Shown: positions 33,090 through 41,328, numbered from the stretch's first letter. The stretch: 64,000 nt of DNA from Arthrobacter sp. 9V (GCF_902506065.1 NZ_LR732912.1:4555525-4619524), one strand, 5' to 3'. Notes: a model not told the origin generated them from the sequence alone. A program made the numbers and translations.

Positions 33090-34052
33090 TTGGACACAGC
33101 TTTGGACAGTTATGAGAACAACGATCAGCCCCTGCTGCTTGCCCTGCGCGCCCTTAAATTGGGCGATCTGCTGGTTGCCGTCCCTGCGCTCCGGGGCTTG
33201 CGCAAGGCGTTCCCTGAGCATCGAATTTTGTACGCCGCACCTGCCTGGATTGCTGAGGCTTTGGAGTTGGTGGGCGGCATTCACCACCTGCCCACGCCCG
33301 GGCTCGATGACCCGCTGACAGCCCCTCGGGGTGCCGTGGATATCGCTGTCAACCTTCACGGGAATGGCGCTGAAAGCCGTTTGAGGATTGAAGAACTCCA
33401 GGCCAACCGGGTGGTGGCACATGCCTCCAACGGCACTGACGGGCCTGAATGGGTGACAGGCATCCCCGAACGCGAGCGCTGGACGCGGTTGCTCAACTGG
33501 CACGGTATTGAGGCCGATCCCCTGGACTACCGGCTGAACCGTCCCTCCGTTCCGTCGCCGCGTCCCGGTGCAACCGTTGTGCATGTCGGCGCGGCCTACG
33601 GCAGCAGGCTGTGGCCGGTGGAGCGGTTCGCTGAGGTTGCCGTGGAACTCACCGAAGCCGGGCACGAGGTAGTTCTGACGGGTGGCACATCCGAGCGCGC
33701 CCGGGCGGAGGAGACGGCCGCCTTGGCGAAGCTCAAGGGAGCAAACCTCGACGACGGACTGCTGGCCGGGCAGCAAAGTCTCGCTGAGTTCGCGGCCACC
33801 ATCGCAGAAGCCAGGCTGGTGGTCTCCGCCGATACCGGTGCAGCGCATCTCGCGTCCGCATATGACCGACCCTCAGTCGTGCTCTTTGGCCCTGCACCGG
33901 CGGAAGAATGGGGACCGCCGCCGGGACCGCACGTGGTGCTGACCGCCGTCGAACTCCGCCGTGGTGATGTGTTTTCCGCCGATCCTGATCCGGCTCTCTT
34001 GGCCGTCAGCGTCCGCGACGTTTTGGACGCCGTGGAGAGGTTGGGCTGCTGA
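33090..34052 (+). CDS. glycosyltransferase family 9
   Basis: 320 residues, TTG start at 33090 with GGGAGG five bases before. GT9 pattern: LLALRALKLGDLLVAVPALRG, a first domain, VVHVGAAYGSRLWPVERFAEVA, and VSADTGAAHLASAYDRPSVVLFG. Divergent from the GmhB-led operon, 86 bases apart. Its translation may be controlled by the 11-bp hairpin. With the other two GT9 genes it makes this a three-transferase heptose/surface glycan locus. Confidence 0.85.
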   Translation: MDTALDSYENNDQPLLLALRALKLGDLLVAVPALRGLRKAFPEHRILYAAPAWIAEALELVGGIHHLPTPGLDDPLTAPRGAVDIAVNLHGNGAESRLRIEELQANRVVAHASNGTDGPEWVTGIPERERWTRLLNWHGIEADPLDYRLNRPSVPSPRPGATVVHVGAAYGSRLWPVERFAEVAVELTEAGHEVVLTGGTSERARAEETAALAKLKGANLDDGLLAGQQSLAEFAATIAEARLVVSADTGAAHLASAYDRPSVVLFGPAPAEEWGPPPGPHVVLTAVELRRGDVFSADPDPALLAVSVRDVLDAVERLGC

Positions 34053-34074
34053 TTCGTCCCTGGGTTGGCGCCGG

Positions 34075-34851
34075 TTAGGGGGCTGTTCCGTCCTGCAGTT
34101 GGGCTTCTTCGTCCAACAGTTGCGTCTGCAGGGACACCAGGATCTTGGAAAGTTTGCGGGAGACCTGCATCTGCGACATTCCCAGGGCCTCGGCAATGGT
34201 GGATTGCGTTTCCTCCCGGTAATAGCGGCGGTACAGCAGGTGACGGTCCTCTGCACTGAGGCCGCGGATGGCGTTGCGCAGAGCCAGCACGTCCTCGAGC
34301 CGGTCTGTGGGGCATCCGAAAGCAGAAAGTGAACCTTGGAGACCGTCGCGCCCCTCGGACGCCGGGGCATCCAGTGAGTCCGGGCGTTTGCTGGTTCCGG
34401 CCATCAGCGCTTCGCGGACCTGGCACGGCTCCAGCTGCAGATCTTCCGCTACCTCCTCCGGAGAGGGGGTACGTTGCAGGGTTTGGGTCAATTCCTCTGT
34501 CCGGGCCAGCACTTGGCGGCGTACATCCTGGATGGTCCGTGGAGGCCGCACCACCCAGCAATGGTCGCGGAGGTAGCGTTTGACCTCCCCGGCGATGGTG
34601 GGGGCGGCGTAGGCGGGGAAGCTCACGCCTTTGGACTCGTCGTAGCCGCGTGAGGCCTTGATGAGGCCCATGTACGCGACCTGCCTGACGTCGTCGAGAT
34701 CGTGTGTGTGGGCGGAGTATCTGGCGGCAATGGATTTGGCCAGATTGAGGTGATCCAGGACCAGGCTGTCCTGGAAGCTCTGACGGATGCTGCCTTCGGG
34801 CTTGCAGGCAGGAGTCCTGGTCTGGACGGTGAGGGGTTGGGTTTGACGCAT
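34075..34851 (-). CDS. RNA polymerase sigma factor of the SigB/SigF type
   Basis: 258 residues. Region 2 has LDHLNLAKSIAARYSAHTHD and DLDDVRQVAYMGLIKASRGYD; region 3 follows, with GEVKRYLRDHCWVVRPPRTI; region 4 HTH is QSTIAEALGMSQMQVSRKLS near the end. That matches group 3 sigma factors for general stress. ATG 34851 is favoured. It faces the GAF-ANTAR gene divergently. No anti-sigma factor gene is next to it. Confidence 0.88.
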   Translation of the reverse strand: MRQTQPLTVQTRTPACKPEGSIRQSFQDSLVLDHLNLAKSIAARYSAHTHDLDDVRQVAYMGLIKASRGYDESKGVSFPAYAAPTIAGEVKRYLRDHCWVVRPPRTIQDVRRQVLARTEELTQTLQRTPSPEEVAEDLQLEPCQVREALMAGTSKRPDSLDAPASEGRDGLQGSLSAFGCPTDRLEDVLALRNAIRGLSAEDRHLLYRRYYREETQSTIAEALGMSQMQVSRKLSKILVSLQTQLLDEEAQLQDGTAP

Positions 34852-34991
34852 GGGGCTTCAATCCTTAACCGGCTGGTGAGGGTGAGCCCACGGCAAGACT
34901 CCTTAAAAAGAGAAGCACACTTACTATTAGCTTTCAACGGGTGCTCGGGGTTAGTCTCGAAAGGAAGCCAAATCAGGGATCGGAGATCCTC

Positions 34992-35732
34992 ATGGAAGAC
35001 CCGCAACTCGCCGAGCCCACTACTGTGGTGGCCGATATCCAAGATCTGCTGCTCGACACTCCGGACGTCGAAGCGTTCTTGGAAGAGCTGGCAAGACACT
35101 CAGCCAGCATGTTCAGTACGCCCGGAAACGAGGTCTACTGCGGAATCACCCTGATGCGCCATCGCTCTGCAGGGACGGTGGCAAGCAGCGGTGAGCGCGC
35201 CCGGATGCTGGATGAATTGCAGTACAACTTCGCCGACGGGCCATGCCTCCGAGCCTGCCGTGAAATCACCCAAGTGCACATACCGGATTTCGCCAAAGAC
35301 AACACCTGGCCGGAGTACAACAAGCTGGTCACAGAACACGGCATCCGGTCTGTACTGGCCGTCCCATTCCCGCTTAGTGAGGACTCGGCCAGGGCGGGCC
35401 TGAACCTCTACTCCGAACACACAAACGCCTTCGACCAAGCCGCTGTACAACGCGTCAACGACTACGTACAGCAAGCCTCCAAAGGCCTGCGCTTGGCCGT
35501 GCTGATCGCAGAGCACAGCCAGACCGCCACCAACCTCCGGGCAGCCATGGAATCCCGGACTGTGATCGACGTGGCAACGGGCATCATCATCGCCCAAAAC
35601 CGGTGCACCCAACAGGAGGCCATGGACCTGATCAAGAAGGCCTCCAGCAACCGGAACGTCAAGCTCCGGGTGGTGGCGCAGGCCATTGTTGAATCCGCAG
35701 GTGGAGGGCCGGTGCAAACGTACTTCAAGTAG
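34992..35732 (+). CDS. GAF-ANTAR RNA-binding regulator
   Basis: 246 residues from ATG 34992 (MEDPQLAEP), with GGAGAT upstream; a GTG at 34941 is less likely. GAF domain about residues 10-165, with a typical DELQYNFADGPCLRACRE motif for this actinobacterial class; C-terminal ANTAR domain (about 180-240) with MESRTVIDVATGIIIAQNRC and AMDLIKKASSNRNVKLRVVAQ. ANTAR binds dual stem-loops in RNA and prevents termination. Divergent to the stress sigma factor, suggesting shared signals. Confidence 0.9.
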   Translation: MEDPQLAEPTTVVADIQDLLLDTPDVEAFLEELARHSASMFSTPGNEVYCGITLMRHRSAGTVASSGERARMLDELQYNFADGPCLRACREITQVHIPDFAKDNTWPEYNKLVTEHGIRSVLAVPFPLSEDSARAGLNLYSEHTNAFDQAAVQRVNDYVQQASKGLRLAVLIAEHSQTATNLRAAMESRTVIDVATGIIIAQNRCTQQEAMDLIKKASSNRNVKLRVVAQAIVESAGGGPVQTYFK

Positions 35733-35817
35733 CTTGCTGCTTTTGAGGCGGCAGCCCTGCTGCTAGCCCTGCACCGCGCCGATAATGGCGCCCATGGCCG
35801 TGAAGGTGACCACGAAT

Positions 35818-35867
35818 CCCGCACTTGTTCGATACCCCCGCCGCTCGGCGGTAGGGGTGGCGAACAA
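35818..35867. repeat. dispersed palindromic repeat, copy A
   Basis: CTTGTTCG (35823-35830) pairs with CGAACAAG (35861-35868), enclosing a GC-rich stem. Same class as copies at 39210, 40050 and 41259 (CCCGCCC, then NTTCG, CCCCCGCCG, CGAAC). Sits in the convergent gap after the ANTAR gene. The whole 35733-35913 gap has no gene. Confidence 0.7.
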
Positions 35868-35913
35868 GAGGTGGATTCGCCGCAGCGGTTCGCCCGGCTA
35901 AGACGAGCGGCAG

Positions 35914-36759
35914 TTACAGGAGGCTGCGCAAAACCTGCGCCGCGCCGTCGTCGAGCACTGACGCGGTGACCTCATCCGAAACGGCGATTACCTCGTCCGG
36001 AGCCTGACCCATGGCGACGCCGCGGCCGGCCCACGTCAGCATCTCGATGTCATTGCGGCCATCACCCACAGCAACCGTGTTGGCCTGATCCGTGCCGAGC
36101 TTGTGTCGCAGAACCTCCAAGGCGCTGGCCTTGGTGACGCCTTCGGCAGCGATATCCAGCCAGGCAGTCCATCCCACCGAGTACGTCACGCCGGAAAGAC
36201 CAATGTGCCGGATGGCCTCGTTGAACTCCTCCGATGTGTTCTCGCTGCTGAAGACCACAACGCGAACAGCAGTGGCGTCCAACATGGTCTGGAAGTCCAC
36301 GCCGATGGACTCCACGCCGAAACTGGCGTCCTGGAAACGCTCCGTGGAGAGGAAGTTTCCGTCCTCGTCCTCAAGCGCGTACTTTGCGTTGGGCAGCCGT
36401 TCCCGCAAGGCGTTCAAAGCCGGAGCAGGATCGAAGGTTGCCTTGTGGATGATCTCGTAACCCTTGTCCAACGACGGGTCCAGGCGGAGGGTCACGCCGC
36501 CATTGCAGCAGACGGCGTATCCTCGCTCGAGGCCGATCTTCTGGATGATGGGAAGCGTCGCGTTGAGCGAGCGGCCGGTGGCGATCATGACGTCGTGGCC
36601 GCTTGAAACCACTGCCTGGGCGGCGGAGCGAACTGCCTCTGACATGTGGCCGTCGTGGTCCACGAGTGTGCCGTCTACGTCCAATGCGACCATGTACTTG
36701 TTGTTGTTATTTGGCTGGTCATCGATGCCAGCAACTGGAGTATCAGTCAAAATAGTCAT
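35914..36759 (-). CDS. Cof-type HAD family phosphatase
   Basis: 281 residues. HAD motif I ALDVDGTLVDHDG, motif II MIATGRSL, motif III lysine near TKASALEV, motif IV GDGRNDIEMLTWAG. Large C2 cap domain as in Cof/YbiV type sugar-phosphate or flavin phosphatases. N-terminal TILTDTPVAG extension. Substrate not predicted. It stands alone next to a repeat and the HelR gene. Confidence 0.9.
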   Translation of the reverse strand: MTILTDTPVAGIDDQPNNNNKYMVALDVDGTLVDHDGHMSEAVRSAAQAVVSSGHDVMIATGRSLNATLPIIQKIGLERGYAVCCNGGVTLRLDPSLDKGYEIIHKATFDPAPALNALRERLPNAKYALEDEDGNFLSTERFQDASFGVESIGVDFQTMLDATAVRVVVFSSENTSEEFNEAIRHIGLSGVTYSVGWTAWLDIAAEGVTKASALEVLRHKLGTDQANTVAVGDGRNDIEMLTWAGRGVAMGQAPDEVIAVSDEVTASVLDDGAAQVLRSLL

Positions 36760-36817
36760 GCTTACAGTAGAGCAGAAACCTCCGACACTGAACTAGGACC
36801 GGCGCCACAGCTGTGGA

Positions 36818-39061
36818 TTAACGGGCGGTGAATAGTGGCTGAAGTGGCTGATCGCTGACCGATTCCGGGGTACTCCGAAGGATCACCAGTTGCTGGGTGG
36901 CCCGGGTCATGGCCACGTATCGGTCTACGGCGCCCTCAATGCCCGCGCCGAACTCCTCCGGATCAATGAGGACCACGAGGTCGAACTCCAGGCCCTTTGC
37001 CAGTTCAGGAGTGAGCCAGCTGACGCGCTCCTGTTGAGTCCTGGCGATGGCTTCTGGACTGCTAATGACACAGGCGACGCCCTCAGGGTTGCTCTCCTGC
37101 CAGTTATCCAAAATAGTGCTGAGCTGCGTGGTTTCACCGTGGACCACCGGGATGCCACTGCTACGGACCGAGGTAGGCACATTGGCGTCTGGGAGTGCTT
37201 GGCGGATCACCGGTTCAGCTGCGGCCATGACCTCTTCCGGCGTGCGGTAGTTGATGCTCAGACCGGCGACGGTGGCGGCGCCAAGGCCCACACGTTCCAG
37301 GCGTTCTTCCCATGATTCCGTGAAGCCGTGCCTGGCTTGGGCCCTGTCCCCCACCACCGTGAAACTCCGCGAGGGACAACGCAGCAACAGCATCCGCCAC
37401 TCGGCGTCCGTCAACTCCTGTGCTTCGTCCACCACGACATGCGCGAAGGGGCCCGCGAGAACATCCGGGTCAGCTGCAGGCAGTGCGTCCCCATCCACGA
37501 GCTTCTCCCGCATGTCGTCACCCCGGAGCATGTACATCTCCAGGTTTTCAGAGTCGTCAGCTGCTATCAGGTCATCCACCACCCGGTCCATGAGATCCCG
37601 TTCAGCGGCCAGCGTCGCTATCCGTTCCCTCCTGCGTCGTGAAGCTTCAGGGTCTCCCAGACGTTGGCGGGCTGCGTCCAAGAGCGGCAGATCCGCCGTC
37701 GTCCATGCCTCGGGGTTTTCGCGCTGAAGCGTTGCTGCTTCAGCGGGCTGCAACCATGGCGCGCACAACTTCAAGTAAGCCGGTACCCGCCACAAGTCCG
37801 CTACCAATGCCGGGTACTCCAGGAGGGGCCACGCCTTGGTGAATGCTGTCCGCAGTTCCGCGTTATGGGTAACCGAGCGGCGAAGCAGACTCTCCGCTAT
37901 GTCCTGTTCTTCCATCTTGTCAACGAGGATGGCGAGTAGAGCCTCCCACACGTCATCGCGGGCCTCGTTGTGCGGGGTGCCGGGTTCCGCGGCGTCGAAG
38001 GCCTCAGCCCAGTCCTCGCTGCTGAGCCAAAGGTCGGCGTAGGGCGTCTCAACTTCCAGGCCTTCAGTGGGGGGCGCCTCGTAGAACTTCACCGCTGACT
38101 CAATTGCTTTCACCATCCCCACTGAGGACTTCAGCCGGGCCACTTCGGAATCAGGCTCGACGACGGCCGTGGCACCCTCGGGGACCAGGTCCCTCAACGT
38201 GCACGTCTGCACCCCTTCTTCACCCAAGCTAGGAAGGACATCAGCCACGTAAGCAAGATAGGGCTGATGCGGACCGACGAACAGGACATCGCTTCTACGG
38301 TGGTTGCCGCGATGATTCAGCCGGGGGTCCGAGTAGAGGAGGTAGGCCGTTCGGTGCAACGCCACCACGGTCTTTCCGGTGCCCGGACCGCCATCCACCA
38401 CTAAAGCACCACGGGAGCCTGCACGGATGATCTGGTCCTGGTCAGCTTGGATGGTCCCCAACACGTCCCGCATCCGAGGCGAGCGGCTGCTGCCCAAACT
38501 GGCGATGAAAGCGGATTGGTCATCCAGGGCAGCGTTGCTTTCGAGGGCCTCGGGAGTGAAAACCTCGTCCCAATAGTCGCTGATCCGGCTATCCCCTCCC
38601 GCGCTCCGCGTCCACCTGTACCTGCGACGGCTCACCAAGCCCATCGGGTTGGCGTGGGTTGCCCCGAAGAAGGGCTCGGCGGCGGGCGAGCGCCAATCGA
38701 TCAGAAGCCGCCGGCCTGCGCTGTCGGTCAATCCGAGCCTGCCCACGTACACCGGTTCCGAGCTGTCCGCGGAGACCATCCTGCCCAAGCAAACGTCCAG
38801 GCCGAAGCGCCTCAGAGCACGCAGTCTCGCGGTGATCCGGTGAATTTCCTGATCCCGGTCCAAGGCCGCCTGTCCTCGCCCGCCGGGCTGCTTCCGCGTG
38901 GCATCAAGGCGTGCGGATAACTCCTCGATTTGTTCCGTCAGGCTGGTTTGAATGGCTTCGAATTGCTGCTCGTCGGCGCTGATCAGCTTCGGATCGGCCT
39001 TTCGGGCAAGGTGCTCAGGCAATGCGAAAGCACTGGTTTCTGATGAACTGAATTTGGGCAT
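36818..39061 (-). CDS. helR: HelR-type RNA polymerase recycling helicase-like protein
   Basis: 747 residues from ATG 39061 (GTG 39064 in frame). N-terminal coiled coil, then RRLLIDWRSPAAEPFF, the pattern of HelD/HelR; Walker A GGPGTGKTVVALHRTAYLL at about residues 224-242, VVDEAQELTDAEW as Walker B, and C-terminal VVLIDPEEFGAG and YVAMTRATQQLVIL (UvrD/Rep-like motif VI). HelR displaces rifamycins from RNA polymerase. The palindrome upstream (39121-39140) is the rifamycin-associated element known to control helR. Family assignment is strong, and the RAE supports the HelR rather than generic HelD call. Confidence 0.93.
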   Translation of the reverse strand: MPKFSSSETSAFALPEHLARKADPKLISADEQQFEAIQTSLTEQIEELSARLDATRKQPGGRGQAALDRDQEIHRITARLRALRRFGLDVCLGRMVSADSSEPVYVGRLGLTDSAGRRLLIDWRSPAAEPFFGATHANPMGLVSRRRYRWTRSAGGDSRISDYWDEVFTPEALESNAALDDQSAFIASLGSSRSPRMRDVLGTIQADQDQIIRAGSRGALVVDGGPGTGKTVVALHRTAYLLYSDPRLNHRGNHRRSDVLFVGPHQPYLAYVADVLPSLGEEGVQTCTLRDLVPEGATAVVEPDSEVARLKSSVGMVKAIESAVKFYEAPPTEGLEVETPYADLWLSSEDWAEAFDAAEPGTPHNEARDDVWEALLAILVDKMEEQDIAESLLRRSVTHNAELRTAFTKAWPLLEYPALVADLWRVPAYLKLCAPWLQPAEAATLQRENPEAWTTADLPLLDAARQRLGDPEASRRRRERIATLAAERDLMDRVVDDLIAADDSENLEMYMLRGDDMREKLVDGDALPAADPDVLAGPFAHVVVDEAQELTDAEWRMLLLRCPSRSFTVVGDRAQARHGFTESWEERLERVGLGAATVAGLSINYRTPEEVMAAAEPVIRQALPDANVPTSVRSSGIPVVHGETTQLSTILDNWQESNPEGVACVISSPEAIARTQQERVSWLTPELAKGLEFDLVVLIDPEEFGAGIEGAVDRYVAMTRATQQLVILRSTPESVSDQPLQPLFTAR

Positions 39062-39120
39062 CACACGAGTCCCTTTTCTTTGGGTGGCGGGGGTTCGTGG
39101 ATCAATTGTTCGGCACGGAG

Positions 39121-39140
39121 GGGGCCTTGCCGCAAGCCCC
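39121..39140 (-). promoter_or_regulatory. rifamycin-associated element (RAE)
   Basis: Minus-strand sequence GGGGCTTGCGGCAAGGCCCC, a near-perfect inverted repeat that matches the RAE found upstream of rifamycin-inactivating genes and helR in actinobacteria, as I remember it. It lies 60 bases before the helR ATG. On the minus strand a TTTATAAC box (about 39156-39149) just upstream could be the -10. Suggests rifamycin-induced helR. Confidence 0.85.
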
Positions 39141-39163
39141 CATGTGGGTTATAAATTGAATAT

Positions 39164-39189
39164 GGAAGGGATAATTCCCTTCCTTTTTT
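39164..39189 (+). terminator. plus-strand intrinsic terminator
   Basis: GGAAGGGA (39164-39171), loop TAAT, TCCCTTCC (39176-39183), then six T (39184-39189). It reads rightward, while the nearest upstream gene (helR) reads leftward. Therefore it would end a short or antisense transcript, or act in the leader of the methyltransferase gene. Confidence 0.75.
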
Positions 39190-39209
39190 GTGCCCGTTTC
39201 TGCACACCT

Positions 39210-39259
39210 CCCGCCCTTGTCCGAATCCCCCGCCGCACAACGCCGGGCGTGACGAACGA
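39210..39259. repeat. dispersed palindromic repeat, copy B
   Basis: 50 bases starting CCCGCCCTTGTCCGAATCCC. It lies 34 bases before the methyltransferase start. Compared with copy C (40050-40099) it differs at only five positions by my count. Confidence 0.75.
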
Positions 39260-39293
39260 GAGCGATTTGACTGGTGCGCGTTAGGGTAGGCGG

Positions 39294-40034
39294 ATGCCTT
39301 CGCCAATGACCGCAGCTCAATTGTCGGCACTCTACGACGCAGGGAATCAGTGGGCCGAGGATGACGACTTCTTTCTGGCTTTCGTCAACCGGCGGCCGAA
39401 TCGCCGGGTGTTGGACCTTGGTTGCGGCACTGGGCGGATGACCCTGGCGGTTGCTGCTGATGGCCACGCCGTTATTGGCATAGACCCAAACCCCGACTCA
39501 ATTGCAGCGGCCGGAAGGAAGCCCGGCGCTGAAAGCGTCACATGGATTAACGGGACGTCGGCTGCGATTCCCCACGACGCCATGTTTGACGTGGCCATCA
39601 TGACTGCGCACGTAGCTCAAGCGATTAACGACGACGGCGACTGGTCCCGAACGCTTGCCGACATCCATCGCGCACTGGTCCCCGGAGGTAGCTTGGTCTT
39701 CGATTCCCGCGACCCTGCTGCCCGGGCGTGGGAACACTGGACTCCGGCTGAGACGCGGCGCGTACACACTCTTCCCGACGGCTCCATGGTGGAATCCTGG
39801 ATGGAAAGCACCGTAGAAACCGATGGCCTCGTCGCCCTGACGGAGCACCGCATGCTGAACGGGAGCACCGAGGAAACAGAGATCTCGGTCCTTGCGTTCC
39901 GCGGAGAAGAGCAGTTACGCCAGGATCTGGAAAGGGCTGGCTTCACGGTGGATCACCTGTACGGTGGCTGGCGCGGCCAGGACGTGGGAAGCGGGCAGGG
40001 CGAATTGATCGTGATTGCCCACAAGCCCGCGTAG
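39294..40034 (+). CDS. class I SAM-dependent methyltransferase
   Basis: 246 residues. Motif I VLDLGCGTGRMTLAVA (about 40-55), motif II IGIDPNPDSIAAA (about 62-74), motif IV DVAIMTAHV, and a LVPGGSLVFDSRD motif near residue 125. Methyl acceptor unknown; similar to small-molecule methyltransferases. Has dispersed repeats on both sides (B and C). Convergent with the AbiEi-like gene. No unusual features. Confidence 0.88.
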   Translation: MPSPMTAAQLSALYDAGNQWAEDDDFFLAFVNRRPNRRVLDLGCGTGRMTLAVAADGHAVIGIDPNPDSIAAAGRKPGAESVTWINGTSAAIPHDAMFDVAIMTAHVAQAINDDGDWSRTLADIHRALVPGGSLVFDSRDPAARAWEHWTPAETRRVHTLPDGSMVESWMESTVETDGLVALTEHRMLNGSTEETEISVLAFRGEEQLRQDLERAGFTVDHLYGGWRGQDVGSGQGELIVIAHKPA

Positions 40035-40049
40035 CTCGACAGGACCAAG

Positions 40050-40099
40050 CCCGCCCTAGTTCGCATCCCCCGCCGCACAACGCCGAGCGTGACGAACGA
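40050..40099. repeat. dispersed palindromic repeat, copy C
   Basis: Starts CCCGCCCTAGTTCGCATCCC and ends GTGACGAACGA. GTTCG near the left end pairs with CGAAC near the right end. Lies between the convergent methyltransferase and AbiEi-like genes. Confidence 0.75.
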
Positions 40100-40114
40100 A
40101 TGGGGGTTTGAACG

Positions 40115-41164
40115 CTATCCACGTCTCACCGCCGGCAATCCTGCACGGACGCCCGGGAGTAGTCCCGCACCGATCAGTTTCCGGCGCAACCTCTCTGGAT
40201 TCTCCACGTCTGCCCAACCCCATCGTGCGAACCCAAAACCCAAGGCACGAATCCGGTCTTCCCGCAGCTTCTCGTTGTACACAGTTTCGTCAGCTGTGGC
40301 ACCGTTACGTAGCTCCAGCGTGGTGTACTTGGCTTTTCCATCGAACTCCCCCACAACGCCCTTGCGACCCTCCGTCCCGGGCCACCAGAAATCACTCCGG
40401 CCAATGAAACCGTCCATATCGCTGAAATCGTGCTGTAGCTCCGGCTGTTCGATGCCAAGAAATTGAAAAGCCGCTCTACTGAAGGACTCTCCGGCGGATT
40501 CAGCCAGGGGAGACGCAAGTGTCAGCGCCAATTCTGCTCGATACCTGGCTGCAGCATGCGGGTGTGCCTGGACGGCCGCCGCAACCCGGTCCAAGTCCAG
40601 AAGGCTCGACTCCGGCGCCAGGATTCCTGTCTTCCAGAGCTTCCGGGCTACTCCGTCCGCAACCACCAGGGACTGGCTAAGCGTCGATGAGAATGCTACG
40701 TCCAGGGCTGTTTGCAAGAGTCCCGTACCCATGAATTCTCCCAGCCGTACAGGGGTGACCTCAGGACTCAGGTGGTACCGCAGCGGGAAGCCCCGATCCT
40801 TAAGGACAAACTGGCTGTCCCTGCCCTTACTCACTATGGACAATGTGGGCCTGCGACGTCCCGAGCGGCTTGGGTTCTGAGCCACGCATTCCACATAGGA
40901 CGGGGTCTGCAGGATGGGTATACCCATGGCGAAGGCAGCAGTTTCACGGCAGAGGACAAGACCTGGAATGGCGCGGGCAGCTGCAGCAACCGTCCAAGCG
41001 AAGCGGATCCACGGCTGAGCCGCCAGCCACCGGGATGTCTCTACATAGAAGCCGCGACGAATCCTCACCAGCTTGCCCGCCATGAAGCTGCTGTGGATGG
41101 CATCCGTCCGGCCCCCGGAACGGAGAATAGCCGGGGTTTCAATGAGGCCAGGTGGTAAGTCCAT
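40115..41164 (-). CDS. AbiEi-like / DUF559-like (PD-(D/E)XK-type) protein
   Basis: 349 residues from ATG 41164 (MDLPPGLIET, GGAG before it); the frame opens at 41185. N-terminal winged-helix-like portion with KLVRIRRGFYVE (about 31-42), a central AbiEi-type domain, and the C-terminal nuclease-like motif set SAGES, SDFWWP (257-262), VGEFDGKAKY (271-280), EKLREDRIRALG (298-309) and FARW. All three candidate metal or catalytic residues (Asp, Glu, Lys) are kept, as in the paralogue at 7212-8198. Between repeat copies C and D. No toxin partner next to it. Function not established. Confidence 0.8.
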   Translation of the reverse strand: MDLPPGLIETPAILRSGGRTDAIHSSFMAGKLVRIRRGFYVETSRWLAAQPWIRFAWTVAAAARAIPGLVLCRETAAFAMGIPILQTPSYVECVAQNPSRSGRRRPTLSIVSKGRDSQFVLKDRGFPLRYHLSPEVTPVRLGEFMGTGLLQTALDVAFSSTLSQSLVVADGVARKLWKTGILAPESSLLDLDRVAAAVQAHPHAAARYRAELALTLASPLAESAGESFSRAAFQFLGIEQPELQHDFSDMDGFIGRSDFWWPGTEGRKGVVGEFDGKAKYTTLELRNGATADETVYNEKLREDRIRALGFGFARWGWADVENPERLRRKLIGAGLLPGVRAGLPAVRRG

Positions 41165-41258
41165 CACTCCACTCTGCCCCGGCACAAGCCATCATTCAGC
41201 CATGGACTACCCCTATGTGCACAACCCCGGATGTGGAGGACAAGTGACAACAACAAAT

Positions 41259-41308
41259 CCCGCCCTGGTCCGTCACGCCAGCCGTACAACGGCGGGCGAA
41301 ACGAACGC
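41259..41308. repeat. dispersed palindromic repeat, copy D
   Basis: Starts CCCGCCCTGGTCCGTCACG; the left part can pair with the right part (ending GAAACGAACGC) over about 18 positions with mismatches, loop ACA. Lies between the AbiEi-like gene start and the end of serS. Confidence 0.65.
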
Positions 41309-41328
41309 GGACGGGATCCGTCAAAGAA

